Source of the DNA: Nostoc sp. UHCC 0926
Lineage (GTDB): Bacteria > Cyanobacteriota > Cyanobacteriia > Cyanobacteriales > Nostocaceae
Reading direction: 5' to 3'
DNA: 64,000 nucleotides
Assembly: GCF_028623165.1 (NCBI RefSeq)
Contig: NZ_CP117768.1
Span: 2,232,001-2,296,000, forward strand
Below the pieces are notes generated by a model. It saw only the letters and a list, made by a program, of their open reading frames with translations, was not told the DNA's origin and did not search any database. The translations under genes were made by a program, and so were the position numbers. Positions 54,196-62,728 of the stretch are shown here, piece by piece (positions within the stretch are counted from its first letter, which is position 1; every line of letters starts with the position of its first letter).

Positions 54196-54263
54196 AGGGG
54201 GGTTTCTGGCAATTTCGCTTTCAGAGCGTTTTTCAATTAATTGGACTACACCACTCTCCATCG

Positions 54264-55013
54264 TCACACTTCTGGCTCAACACCCAAGGCTCGTAACTGT
54301 GCTGCCAAGCGTTCAGCCCGTTGCAGGGCGGTTTCTTTGGCTTCTCGCTCTTGTTCAGCTCGTAAGCGTTCAAGTTCTGCTCGTTCTGCACCAGTAGGAA
54401 TTATATTCCCCGTTGCGTTACACCACCTCAGCCAAATATCCCGCTTACCTTCATACGCACCTTCCCACAAACATAAACCTAGCTCAACTTCAGCCAGCCA
54501 TTGCTCACTCGTAGGTATATATTGTCGCCCTCGCAACTCGTACATCTGTAGAACTTCACCGCTAAGTTGCTGAGTTGGGTCAAAGATAATGTAATACATT
54601 ATCCGCATCCTGGCGTACTCTAATAATTTTCGCCCTGTTTCATTGCCTTCTCGATTTGAAACAATTTCAATCACCACCTCTGGCGGTTTGCCAAACTCCC
54701 AAAAGAAATAGGAGCGATGTTTTTTTTCCCACCAGTTTTCAGCTACTTGTACATCCAGGCTCAAAAATACATCAGGCACAATCGGTGGTTGCTTTCCAGT
54801 AGTAAATAACCCCACATTGGCAGCAACGAGAAACCCTTGGGCATTACTTGCCCCGTTCCAAGAACTGTAAAGGGTTTCTGTCAGCAGCCGTTGTTGTTTT
54901 TCAGATGGCAGATTATCCAAGGGTTCATCGTCCTCTGTCACCAGATGACTAACATCTGGTAACAAATCTTCTGGTAATAAGCCAGCGTCTGTCAAGATGA
55001 TAGATTCACTCAT
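54264..55013 (-). CDS. Uma2-family endonuclease (DUF820), long form
   Basis: 249 residues: acidic N-terminus, then LLTETLYSSWNG, FLSLDVQVAENWWEKKHRSYFFWEFGKPPEVVIEIVSNREGNETGRKLLEYARMRIMYYIIFDP containing the active-site strand and helix, and a C-terminal coiled coil (GAERAELERLRAEQEREAKETALQRAERLAAQLRALG) typical of the long Uma2 form. Apparently intact. It is downstream of and on the same strand as the restriction enzyme gene, with about 50 bases between. Confidence 0.87.
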   Translation of the reverse strand: MSESIILTDAGLLPEDLLPDVSHLVTEDDEPLDNLPSEKQQRLLTETLYSSWNGASNAQGFLVAANVGLFTTGKQPPIVPDVFLSLDVQVAENWWEKKHRSYFFWEFGKPPEVVIEIVSNREGNETGRKLLEYARMRIMYYIIFDPTQQLSGEVLQMYELRGRQYIPTSEQWLAEVELGLCLWEGAYEGKRDIWLRWCNATGNIIPTGAERAELERLRAEQEREAKETALQRAERLAAQLRALGVEPEV

Positions 55014-55065
55014 AAGGAATTCTGGGGGTAGCGGCTTAATTCTATTGTGGCAGCATCAATTCCCT

Positions 55066-55711
55066 TCACCCTAGCAGTAGATTTTCTACACCTACTGTTG
55101 TCGTCGTAGTTGCTACCTGGATAATCCTACTGTATTGCAACCGCCACTGTAGTGCATTAGAAATTGTCAAGTAGCCAATTTCTGGGGGTTGCTGCAAAAT
55201 TTTTTCTGCAAGTATCTCACGCCCAATTTCATCTAATGGAAAGTTGCGTTCCTCTAAAAATGCTATTACATCTTCTTTGTTGCCATTACGGCGTAGGATT
55301 TCTCTTAGCCCGTAGGTTGTTTGATAATCTCCAGTTCTTTCTCTTGATACAAAGACGACATTCTGGAATTTTAAATTAGCAGTGCGAGAGCTATGCTCAT
55401 CAATCTTTTCATATGCCAATATCAGCAGATGATAGCCCAATCCATAGACCTTTTGACTGGCATTACGAAAGGGGCAAGAAGATTGGGGCTGACGAATTGA
55501 TGTCACTTTTAAATCAACTTCTAATCCGGGAAAATCAATCCCTAAAGCAGCACTACCAAGGATGTATTCATACTTTGTAGACAAATATTGATTAAAAGTA
55601 AACTCAACATATATTCCTACTGCTTTGCCATCTGTAACCCCATAGAGATCTAAGTACAACACAAAAATCCCGTGCAGCAGTTTTGAGGGAAGATAAGGTT
55701 AGCACTTCCAT
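55066..55711 (-). pseudogene. Type II restriction endonuclease, with a frame break near its start
   Basis: Immediately follows the C5 methyltransferase gene, as expected for a restriction-modification operon. The open frame from GTG 55662 contains LYGVTDGKAVGIYVEFTFNQYL and GIDFPGLEVDLKVTS, whose D...DLK fits a PD-(D/E)XK nuclease core. In another frame an ATG at 55711, only three bases after the methyltransferase stop, gives MEVLTLSSLKTAARDF; deleting one T from the coding-strand T5 run (plus-strand A5 at 55663-55667) joins this to VLYLDLYGVTDG and gives a 214-residue protein. The GTG start alone would lack the first about 18 residues. Target site unknown. Confidence 0.68.
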
Positions 55712-55714
55712 TTT

Positions 55715-56887
55715 TTAAATAGCCAAAGTTAATTGTTGCCAACCAGATTTACTCAATTCAAAGTTTCTTTGACCAATTCTTTTGCACACCCACTCTACAC
55801 AAGCTGGTACAATTGCATTCCCAAATAATGCGTATTGATCGTAAGTTCTGGCAACTTGACACCAATCATCAGGAAAACCCATAAGTCGGGCATATTCAAT
55901 ATTAGTTAAACGCCGAAATTTATCATCTACTTGGTAGCGTTCATAATGCCTTGATGTTGAGGCAGTCAATGTTGATGCAATGCCATTAGTTCCGAATATG
56001 GTATAACCAAGTCTCGCGCCTCCATCTTGATTGTACAAAATTTCAACTCCATTACAATAACGATTTACAGGCTTACTTTGCTTAATCCGCTCCAACGTAT
56101 CGGCAGTAAAATCAAACTGGGTGTCTACCATTGACTCATCCTGAAGAATATCCTGAAGCTTTTTTCTCGGCTTGATATTAGGCAATGACGAAATATTTTG
56201 AGTGAACATCTGATTTTTATAGGCAATTCCCCAATTCTCATTTTTCCTTTTCATCGTCATAATCGGCAACATGCACTTTACCAATGGAGCTTCGATATTT
56301 GGCAGTAAAATATTATCTTCTTTAGTTAAAAAAACTGAGAGCTTTTCTAAACTATTAGGTATTATATATGTTGAGTTTAATTTTGTGCCAAAGATAAAAA
56401 TTCTATCTCTATTTTGAGGGATACCAAAGCTCAGGGGGCTAATTATTCGCCATTCGAGAAAATAATCTAATTCAGAAAGTGCATTTAAAATTAATCTAAA
56501 ATGATAGCCGTTTTCCATTGTCAAAAGTCTTTTTACATTTTCCAAAAAAAAGTATTTTGGCTGCTTCTGGTCTAATATTTCTATAATGCGCTCAAATAGT
56601 GTTCCCCTAACTATATCTCTCACGCCAAGTTTTTTACCAGCAGGACTAAAAGGTTGGCAAGGGAAGCCAGCAGTTAAAATATCATGATTGGGAATATCTA
56701 AGATGGAGATTTCGTTGATATCGCCTAAAACAATAGAGTCTTTGCCAAAATTACTTTCATAAACTTTACAGCAAAGTTCGTTAATATCATTCGCCCATAC
56801 TGTTTGAATATTTGCATTTGCCATACCCAGGCGAAAGCCACCGATCCCAGCAAAAAGCTCTAGGGCTTTGAGTTTATTTGTTGTCAT
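55715..56887 (-). CDS. dcm: DNA (cytosine-5) methyltransferase
   Basis: C5 methyltransferase that should protect a specific site from the neighbouring endonuclease. 390 residues: SAM-binding ALELFAGIGGFRLGM (motif I), catalytic GFPCQPFSPAG with Cys77 (motif IV), ENVKRL near 116 (motif VI), QNRDRIFIFGT (motif VIII), a target-recognition region of about 120 residues, and GNAIVPACVEW (motif X). All catalytic motifs are intact. First gene of the two-gene R-M operon. The symbol denotes the family; the recognition sequence is not known. Confidence 0.92.
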   Translation of the reverse strand: MTTNKLKALELFAGIGGFRLGMANANIQTVWANDINELCCKVYESNFGKDSIVLGDINEISILDIPNHDILTAGFPCQPFSPAGKKLGVRDIVRGTLFERIIEILDQKQPKYFFLENVKRLLTMENGYHFRLILNALSELDYFLEWRIISPLSFGIPQNRDRIFIFGTKLNSTYIIPNSLEKLSVFLTKEDNILLPNIEAPLVKCMLPIMTMKRKNENWGIAYKNQMFTQNISSLPNIKPRKKLQDILQDESMVDTQFDFTADTLERIKQSKPVNRYCNGVEILYNQDGGARLGYTIFGTNGIASTLTASTSRHYERYQVDDKFRRLTNIEYARLMGFPDDWCQVARTYDQYALFGNAIVPACVEWVCKRIGQRNFELSKSGWQQLTLAI

Positions 56888-56967
56888 CTACAAATTTTGA
56901 AACAAGTTATGGCTGTAGGCAAAAAGGTATATTATTCATTATCTTTGCCCTTTCAATTCATTTAATT

Positions 56968-56984
56968 GGTGGGCATTGCCCACC
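56968..56984 (-). terminator. Small hairpin after aspS
   Basis: GGTGGGCA/TGCCCACC 8-bp stem with one-base loop, between aspS and the methyltransferase gene on the minus strand. No long U-tract; also a frequent Nostoc palindrome. Confidence 0.4.
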
Positions 56985-57008
56985 CTACTCAAACAATTCC
57001 CTAGTTCA

Positions 57009-58796
57009 CTAAGACTTTGGTTTATAAGTCGAAGCAACGTGCAATTCTTTCAACTGTTTAGCATCTACACTCGAAGGTGCATCTGTTAACAAACAACGCG
57101 CTTGTTGTGTCTTCGGAAAAGCAATGACATCTCGAATGGATTCTTCGCCAGCTAGCAACATTACCAAACGATCTAAACCGTAGGCGATGCCACCATGCGG
57201 CGGTGTACCATATTCAAATGCTTCTAAGAGAAAGCCAAATTTACTTTGTGCTTCTTCAGCAGATAAACCGATGGCTTCAAATACTTGCTGTTGAATTTCT
57301 CGCTGATAAATCCGCAGACTTCCGCCGCCAACTTCCACGCCGTTGAGTACCAAGTCGTAAGCTTGGGCGCGTGCAATTTTTAAGTCGCTCAAATCATCAG
57401 GATGAGGTGCTGTAAACGGGTGGTGTAGTGCTTCTAGGCGCTTTTCGTCTGCATTCCACTCGAACATTGGGAAATCTGTAATCCACAGCAAATTGATTTT
57501 TTCTGGATCAATTAACTGAAATTCTTTAGCGATCGCTTGCCGTAATCTATCTAATGTTTTATTAACTGTAGCAGCATCACCAGCCCCAAACAACAGCAAA
57601 TGTCCAGCTTTTGCATCTGTACGGCGTAAAATTTCTTGTTTTTGTTCAACGCTGAGGTTGTCTTTAATCGCGCCAATGGTGTCAATTTCGCCATCATCCC
57701 TGACGCGGATATAAGCTAAACCTTTAGCACCGGCTTCGCTGGCTTCTTTAAATAAGTCACCGCCTGGTTTAATGCGGACATTAGAAATTACATCGTTACC
57801 GTTGGGAATGGGGAGGATTTTGACGATACCACCATTGTTAACGGTGTCTCGAAAGACTTTGAAACTAGAGTTTTTCACAATATCTGAGACGTCAACTAAT
57901 TCCAAACCATAGCGGGTATCTGGTTTATCACTACCGTAGCGTTCCATCCCTTGGACATAAGTGAGACGGGGAAAAGGGCGCTGTAACTCAATTCCTTTAA
58001 CTGTTTTGAAGATATGGCAAACTAACTTCTCGTTTAGTTCGATAATTTCTTCTTGGGACATGAAGCTCATTTCCATGTCCAACTGGGTAAATTCAGGTTG
58101 TCTGTCGGCGCGTAAATCTTCGTCACGAAAGCAACGGGCAATCTGATAATATCTGTCTAAGCCGGATACCATCAGCAATTGTTTGAATAGCTGGGGTGAT
58201 TGCGGCAAAGCATACCACTCACCAGGATTGACGCGACTGGGTAGAACATAATCCCGCGCCCCTTCTGGGGTAGAACGGGTAAGTATTGGGGTTTCGACTT
58301 CGATAAAACCTTCCAAATCTTCCAGATAACGACGCATCGCTTTGACAATTTGATGACGCAGTTGCAAATTTTGCGCCATGCGTTCGCGTCGCAAATCTAA
58401 ATAACGATATTTCAGCCGCAAGTCTTCGCGCACTGTCTCAGTGTCAGCTACAGAAACTTGAAAAGGTAACTGTTTGCGAACAGCATTGAGGAGTTGAATT
58501 TTATCGGCGTAGATTTCTACCTCGCCTGTTGGGATGCGGGGATTCAGGGATTCTTCGGGACGGTGCGTTACCCTACCAGTGATTTCGACAACATATTCAT
58601 TTCGCAGGGCGTTCGCCTGTTCGTATGAGTCTGGGGTGCGTTGCGGATCGCTGACGATTTGGACAATTCCAGAGCGATCGCGTAAATCTAAAAATATCAC
58701 ACCACCGTGATCGCGGCGACGGTCTACCCATCCGTAAAAGGTAACTGTTTCTCCAATATGTTCTTTTCGGAGTTCGCCGCAATAATGAGTTCGCAT
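57009..58796 (-). CDS. aspS: Aspartyl-tRNA synthetase
   Basis: Charges tRNA-Asp (possibly tRNA-Asn as well). 595 residues, bacterial type: OB anticodon-binding domain about 1-110 ([29 protein letters not shown]), class II motif 1/2 ([31 protein letters not shown]), a GAD insertion domain and motif 3 [13 protein letters not shown] near 540. Complete and in frame, single gene. Confidence 0.97.
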   Translation of the reverse strand: MRTHYCGELRKEHIGETVTFYGWVDRRRDHGGVIFLDLRDRSGIVQIVSDPQRTPDSYEQANALRNEYVVEITGRVTHRPEESLNPRIPTGEVEIYADKIQLLNAVRKQLPFQVSVADTETVREDLRLKYRYLDLRRERMAQNLQLRHQIVKAMRRYLEDLEGFIEVETPILTRSTPEGARDYVLPSRVNPGEWYALPQSPQLFKQLLMVSGLDRYYQIARCFRDEDLRADRQPEFTQLDMEMSFMSQEEIIELNEKLVCHIFKTVKGIELQRPFPRLTYVQGMERYGSDKPDTRYGLELVDVSDIVKNSSFKVFRDTVNNGGIVKILPIPNGNDVISNVRIKPGGDLFKEASEAGAKGLAYIRVRDDGEIDTIGAIKDNLSVEQKQEILRRTDAKAGHLLLFGAGDAATVNKTLDRLRQAIAKEFQLIDPEKINLLWITDFPMFEWNADEKRLEALHHPFTAPHPDDLSDLKIARAQAYDLVLNGVEVGGGSLRIYQREIQQQVFEAIGLSAEEAQSKFGFLLEAFEYGTPPHGGIAYGLDRLVMLLAGEESIRDVIAFPKTQQARCLLTDAPSSVDAKQLKELHVASTYKPKS

Positions 58797-59088
58797 AAGT
58801 GTTAGTTCTGTTTATCTGGGCTAGATTGGCAAGAAAATGTCAAAGCCTTCCCATTATCTAGCATCAATAGTAATTGTAGTAATAAACATACAATAATCTC
58901 ACGCCAATTTGGCAAAGGTCGATTGGGGGAGTGGGTGAGACGCAAAAGGTGAAAGAAGACGCGATCAGGCTTAGAAATTATCACAGACTCTCATAGTGTC
59001 TCAGCACCACCATGTTTTCCATAATACAATGTTACCATTTTTACAATATTTTTTGGGTAACTTAACTATGGAAGACAACTGATAACTG
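58797..59088. other. Intergenic region upstream of aspS
   Basis: About 290 bases; a 60-codon frame at 58802-58984 has no protein-like features. No RNA or repeat recognised. Confidence 0.5.
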
Positions 59089-59562
59089 TTAATCACTGTC
59101 TCCATAAAAATCTTCATCTAATAACTGTTCTATCAGAAAAGGACAATCGAGAGGATATTCTGTGTTTGTTGGTTTTCTTACTCCTAATTTAGCTTTTTTA
59201 CTTTCTTTGATTGCCAGTTTACGAGCATCAGTATAGGCTTGAGAAAGGATTTCAGTAATATAATTCTTAAAAGAAGGATTTTCTTCTAAATCCTTGTTTA
59301 CTCGAAAACGATGTTCTGTTACAGAACTATAGCAGCTTGTTTTCATCATCTCAGGAGCATCAGATTGAACGGTTAACTTGAGTAAATGAGCAATCAAGAT
59401 TGTTAAATTACTCATAAATGACCGTTTCTCTGACTTTCCCATGTCTTCTAATTCTAAAAGCAAATGCTCCCAATCTATATCATTAAAACGATGTTCTTTA
59501 ATCTGCTCAATAATGCTTTCTCGCCACAGATTAAAATCTTGTTCGTACAGTTTATTGTTCAT
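59089..59562 (-). CDS. DUF29 family protein
   Basis: 157-residue cytosolic protein of the DUF29 family, numerous in cyanobacteria and without known activity. The family pattern is clear: LYEQDFNLWRESIIEQIKEHRFNDIDWEHLLLELEDMGKSEKR, SNLTILIAHLLKL and a C-terminal acidic tail. Apparently complete; preceded by the repeat region. Confidence 0.88.
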   Translation of the reverse strand: MNNKLYEQDFNLWRESIIEQIKEHRFNDIDWEHLLLELEDMGKSEKRSFMSNLTILIAHLLKLTVQSDAPEMMKTSCYSSVTEHRFRVNKDLEENPSFKNYITEILSQAYTDARKLAIKESKKAKLGVRKPTNTEYPLDCPFLIEQLLDEDFYGDSD

Positions 59563-59579
59563 ATAGTAGTTCTCGTTTA

Positions 59580-59645
59580 CGTGAGGTACACCCGTAAGGG
59601 CACGGCAGTGCCGTGCCCCTACACATCGTGATGTAATATTGTACA
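59580..59645. repeat. Short palindromic repeat (GGGCACGGC / GCCGTGCCC)
   Basis: GTAAGGGCACGGCA-GTGCCGTGCCCCTAC palindrome, a common dispersed cyanobacterial hairpin repeat. Confidence 0.65.
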
Positions 59646-59817
59646 GGTAGAACGATTTACCAGCCGTGGAGAAATTGCTGGGGAAAAAGTTTTGAGTGAG
59701 TTGTTTGCTTTGTATTTAGAACCAGAGAGTGATTCGGCTGAATTGAGCCAAAACACTAAGTTGGCAAGCACAACTTGATGGCGCATACTTTGTTTTGCCT
59801 GAAAATCACGAGAGATA

Positions 59818-60027
59818 CCGCTCCCATAAGTTCGGGAACTGCTCCCGTCACGAGGTAGACCGCTCCCATAAGTTCGGGAACCGCTCCCGTCATGAGGTAG
59901 ACCGCTCCCATAAGTTCGGGAACCGCTCCCGTCACGAGGTAGACCGCTCCCATAAGTTCGGGAACTACTCCCGTCACGAGGTAGACCGCTCCCGTAAGTT
60001 CGGGAACCACTCCCGTCACGAGGTAGA
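59818..60027. repeat. 42-bp minisatellite, five units
   Basis: Five contiguous 42-bp units at 59818, 59860, 59902, 59944 and 59986, then a partial one. Each unit is two related 21-bp halves beginning CCGCTCCC. Few substitutions separate units. The 42-bp length keeps all reading frames open. Confidence 0.9.
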
Positions 60028-60099
60028 CCGCTCCCGTCACGAGTTAGACCGCTACAGTTGCAATATTGATAACTAAAGCTTAAGTATGGTGACAGCAAC

Positions 60100-60195
60100 T
60101 TACAGCTATTTTCAGGTAAATAGACCACGCGGTAGGGGCGCAAGGCCTTGCGCCCCTACAACAGATGTGGTTCAAATACTTGAATTCTGCTGTAA
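60100..60195. mobile_element. 96-bp MITE, copy 2
   Basis: Same length and ends as 35294-35389 but in the opposite orientation; the centre is a nearly perfect palindrome GGGGCGCAAGGCCTTGCGCC. Confidence 0.82.
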
Positions 60196-60435
60196 ATATT
60201 GCTGATGACACCTTAAGCATTCAAACGTAAAGGCACGCAGTCATCCTCTTATACCGCGTATTACATCCAAAATTTTTGTATTTTCCTTATTTTGCCAAAA
60301 TCCGAAATATTGCACAGCAAACTTGTATAAAATCTCAGTGATACCAATTCTCTAAAATCCGTCACCAGATTCAAACCCCCAAACCCAGATTTAATATGAC
60401 TTTCTTAATTAGGAATTACGAATTAGTACGCCATT

Positions 60436-62538
60436 ATGCCGCCAGACTACTCCGGTCAAAATCTTCGAGGTCGCTCTTTTAAAGGTCAAAACCTGACTGG
60501 AGCCAACTTTAGCAAGGCGGATATTAGAGGGGCAAACTTTACCAACGCGATTCTTAAAAATGCTGATTTTACAGGTGCTAAGGCTGGACTACAGCGACGT
60601 TGGACAATTGGGTTACTCACAGTCTCATGGCTGCTATCGGGACTATCAGGGTTGTTATCAATCGTCCTTGGTGCATTAGTAGCACTTATTTTTAAATCTA
60701 ATAATACTGAACATTTCATCGCGGGGATAGTCTCCTTAATTTTGCTGCTGGTTTTTTGTATTATTACCATTCGTAAGGGTTTAACAGCAAGTTTAGGAGC
60801 CTTCGCCCTAGCCTTCGCCGTAGCCATAGCCATAGCCATAGCGATAGCTGCAACCGGAGCCATAGCCGTAGCCGCAGCCGTAGGCGGAGTCTTCGGCCTA
60901 ACCGTAGCCGTAGCCGTAGCCGTAGGCATAGCCGTAGCCGTAGCCGTAGGCATAGCCGTAGCCGTAGCCATAGCCGTAGCCGGAGCCGTAGCCGTAGCCG
61001 TAGGCATAGCCGTAGCCGTAGCCATAGCTGTAGCCATAGCTGTAGCCGGAGCCTTAGCCGCAGCGAGAGCCGGAGCCTTAGCCTTCGCCTTCGCTTTTAC
61101 ATTATTTAATGCTTACATTGGCTGGCGTAGTCTGGCTGGAAATGAAAAAGACGCTTGGGTTCGCTCATTCGCTATAGCCTTTGCTGCTACAGGTGGAACT
61201 AGCTTTCGTGGTGCTGATTTAACGGATGTTGACTTTACAGGTGCAATTCTCAGAAATACAGATTTCAGAAATGCCAACCTCACACGCACTCGTTTTTATG
61301 AAGTCAAAAAACTCGACCTTGCCAGAGTAGACAACACTATACTAATTAACCTTGCTGTTCTCAATTTACTCATCAGCCGCAATGGGAGAAAAAAATCATA
61401 TCTTGGTGCTAACCTTAAAGGTGCTAACCTCATAGGTGCAGATTTAAAAGAGGCAAATCTCAAAGATGCTGATATTACTGAAGCAACCTTCCAAGGAGCT
61501 TGTTTAGAGTGGGCAAATTTAACTCTAGCTCAGGTTGTTGGTACTAATTTCACTAGCGCCCAAATGACAGGTGCTTGTGTGGAAGCTTGGAATATTGAAA
61601 GTACAACCAAATTAGATAATGTAGATTGTCGCTTTATCTATCTTCTGGAAAGCCCTAAGCCTGGAACCGATGACCGCGAACGCCGTCCCAGTAGTGGCGA
61701 ATTTCAACCAGGAGAATTTACTAAACTATTTGAAGAGGTTTTAAATACTGTTGATTTAATTTTCCGCAACGGCATCGACTGGAAAGCTTTTGTTAACGCC
61801 TTCCAAACAGTGCAAGACCAAAATGCAGACACAGAATTAGCTCTACAGAGTATTGAAAATAAAGGTGATGGCGTAGTAGTCGTTAAAGTTGGTGTACCTG
61901 ATGATGCTGATAAAGAAAAGATTCATAGCGATTTTACACAAAATTATCAACTGGCATTGCAAGCTGTAGAAGAAAAATATAAAGCACAATTACAAGCTAA
62001 AGATGAGCAAATAGTCGTTTATCGCCAACAAAGTGGAGAGATGGCAGAGATTGTAAAATTATTAGCTAATAAGCCGATTAATGTTCAAGTTGACAATAAA
62101 GTTGAGAATAAAAATATGACTAACAGTAATGATGCCAGCCGCAAAATTGAAATTGGCAGCGTTGGCAGAGATTTTAATGCCAGTGGACAAGCTTTAAATT
62201 TGGGCGATATCAGCGGTACGGTAACAAATACCATCAACCAGTTACCAGCATCACCCGAACCAGAGAAACCGGGAATTAAGGAATTGTTGACGCAATTGCA
62301 AGCAGCAATTGAGGCTGATACAAACTTACCTCAAGAAGATAAAGCTGAGGCATTAGAACAAGTGAAAGCTTTAGCAGAAGCGGGGAAAAGCCCTCAAGAG
62401 GGGGCGATGCAAAAGGCGGCGAAAACGGCTATAAAGATTTTAAAAGGGACAATTTCTAGTTTACCCAGTGCCACAAAGTTGGTTGAACAATGCAGCAATC
62501 TATTGCCGTTGATTTCAAATTTTCTGGGTTTAGGTTGA
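60436..62538 (+). CDS. Pentapeptide-repeat membrane protein with simple-sequence hydrophobic region
   Basis: 700 residues. Pentapeptide repeats about 5-48 (A-D/N-L/F pattern: NLRGRSFKGQNLTGANFSKAD), two ordinary membrane helices about 55-110, then about 90 residues of alternating Ala/Val/Ile/Gly (AIAVAVAIAV-like) coded by hexanucleotide GCCGTA-type repeats (60800-61090), then a second pentapeptide block with NLKGANLIGADLKEANLKDAD around 325-380. The C-terminal third has a coiled coil (EEKYKAQLQAKDEQIVVYRQQ), VGRDFNASGQALNLGDISG and PGIKELLTQLQAAIEADTN. This tail resembles C-terminal segments seen in some cyanobacterial conflict-type proteins. Function unknown. Confidence 0.72.
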   Translation: MPPDYSGQNLRGRSFKGQNLTGANFSKADIRGANFTNAILKNADFTGAKAGLQRRWTIGLLTVSWLLSGLSGLLSIVLGALVALIFKSNNTEHFIAGIVSLILLLVFCIITIRKGLTASLGAFALAFAVAIAIAIAIAATGAIAVAAAVGGVFGLTVAVAVAVGIAVAVAVGIAVAVAIAVAGAVAVAVGIAVAVAIAVAIAVAGALAAARAGALAFAFAFTLFNAYIGWRSLAGNEKDAWVRSFAIAFAATGGTSFRGADLTDVDFTGAILRNTDFRNANLTRTRFYEVKKLDLARVDNTILINLAVLNLLISRNGRKKSYLGANLKGANLIGADLKEANLKDADITEATFQGACLEWANLTLAQVVGTNFTSAQMTGACVEAWNIESTTKLDNVDCRFIYLLESPKPGTDDRERRPSSGEFQPGEFTKLFEEVLNTVDLIFRNGIDWKAFVNAFQTVQDQNADTELALQSIENKGDGVVVVKVGVPDDADKEKIHSDFTQNYQLALQAVEEKYKAQLQAKDEQIVVYRQQSGEMAEIVKLLANKPINVQVDNKVENKNMTNSNDASRKIEIGSVGRDFNASGQALNLGDISGTVTNTINQLPASPEPEKPGIKELLTQLQAAIEADTNLPQEDKAEALEQVKALAEAGKSPQEGAMQKAAKTAIKILKGTISSLPSATKLVEQCSNLLPLISNFLGLG
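60800..61091. repeat. GCCGTA-type hexanucleotide repeat tract inside the pentapeptide gene
   Basis: Long array of 6-bp units (GCCGTA, GCCATA, GGCATA) with scattered substitutions, coding alternating Ala-Val/Ile. Unit changes of 6 bases preserve the frame. Confidence 0.85.
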
Positions 62539-62549
62539 TCCGCCCGTGA

Positions 62550-62646
62550 TTCACTTTGACCTCTCTCCAAACCTCTCTCCTAAGAGGAGAGAGGCTTTGA
62601 ATCTTACTCCCCTTCCCTTATAGGGAAGGGGTTGGGGGTTAGGTTT
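62550..62646. repeat. Internal fragment of the TATAGCG-type MITE
   Basis: Reverse-orientation match to the interior of 45692-45842 (GAGAGAGGCTTTGAAT, GGGTTGGGGGTTAGGT); both terminal repeats are absent. Confidence 0.7.
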
Positions 62647-62728
62647 CTTTGCAGTACGCTGGGCACAGATGGCGCAGAGAAGGTAAAATTATGAGTAAAA
62701 GTATTAAGAATTTTAAATAAACTAATCA

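Larger units (their letters stand above)
59563..60435. other. Repeat-rich region without a supported gene
   Basis: Carries the palindrome at 59580-59645, an open stretch translating to QVERFTSRGEIAGEKVLSEL in frame with LYLEPESD (about 59641-59778, unidentified remnant), the 42-bp minisatellite, and the second MITE copy. A forward 93-codon frame reads through the minisatellite but is not supported as a gene. Confidence 0.55.

Noticed and set aside
58802-58984. 60-codon frame upstream of aspS
   Set aside because: No family pattern, poor start context; most likely leader sequence.
59818-60027. CRISPR array
   Set aside because: Units are contiguous without unique spacers; this is a tandem minisatellite.
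59619-60143. Minus-strand frames of 174 and 94 codons over the minisatellite
   Set aside because: Open only because the repeat unit is 42 bp; the ends are MITE sequence (VVYLPENSC is also produced by the other MITE copy).
60486-61037. 183-codon antisense frame over the pentapeptide gene
   Set aside because: Translation of the hexanucleotide repeat on the wrong strand (Ala-Thr-Met repeats).
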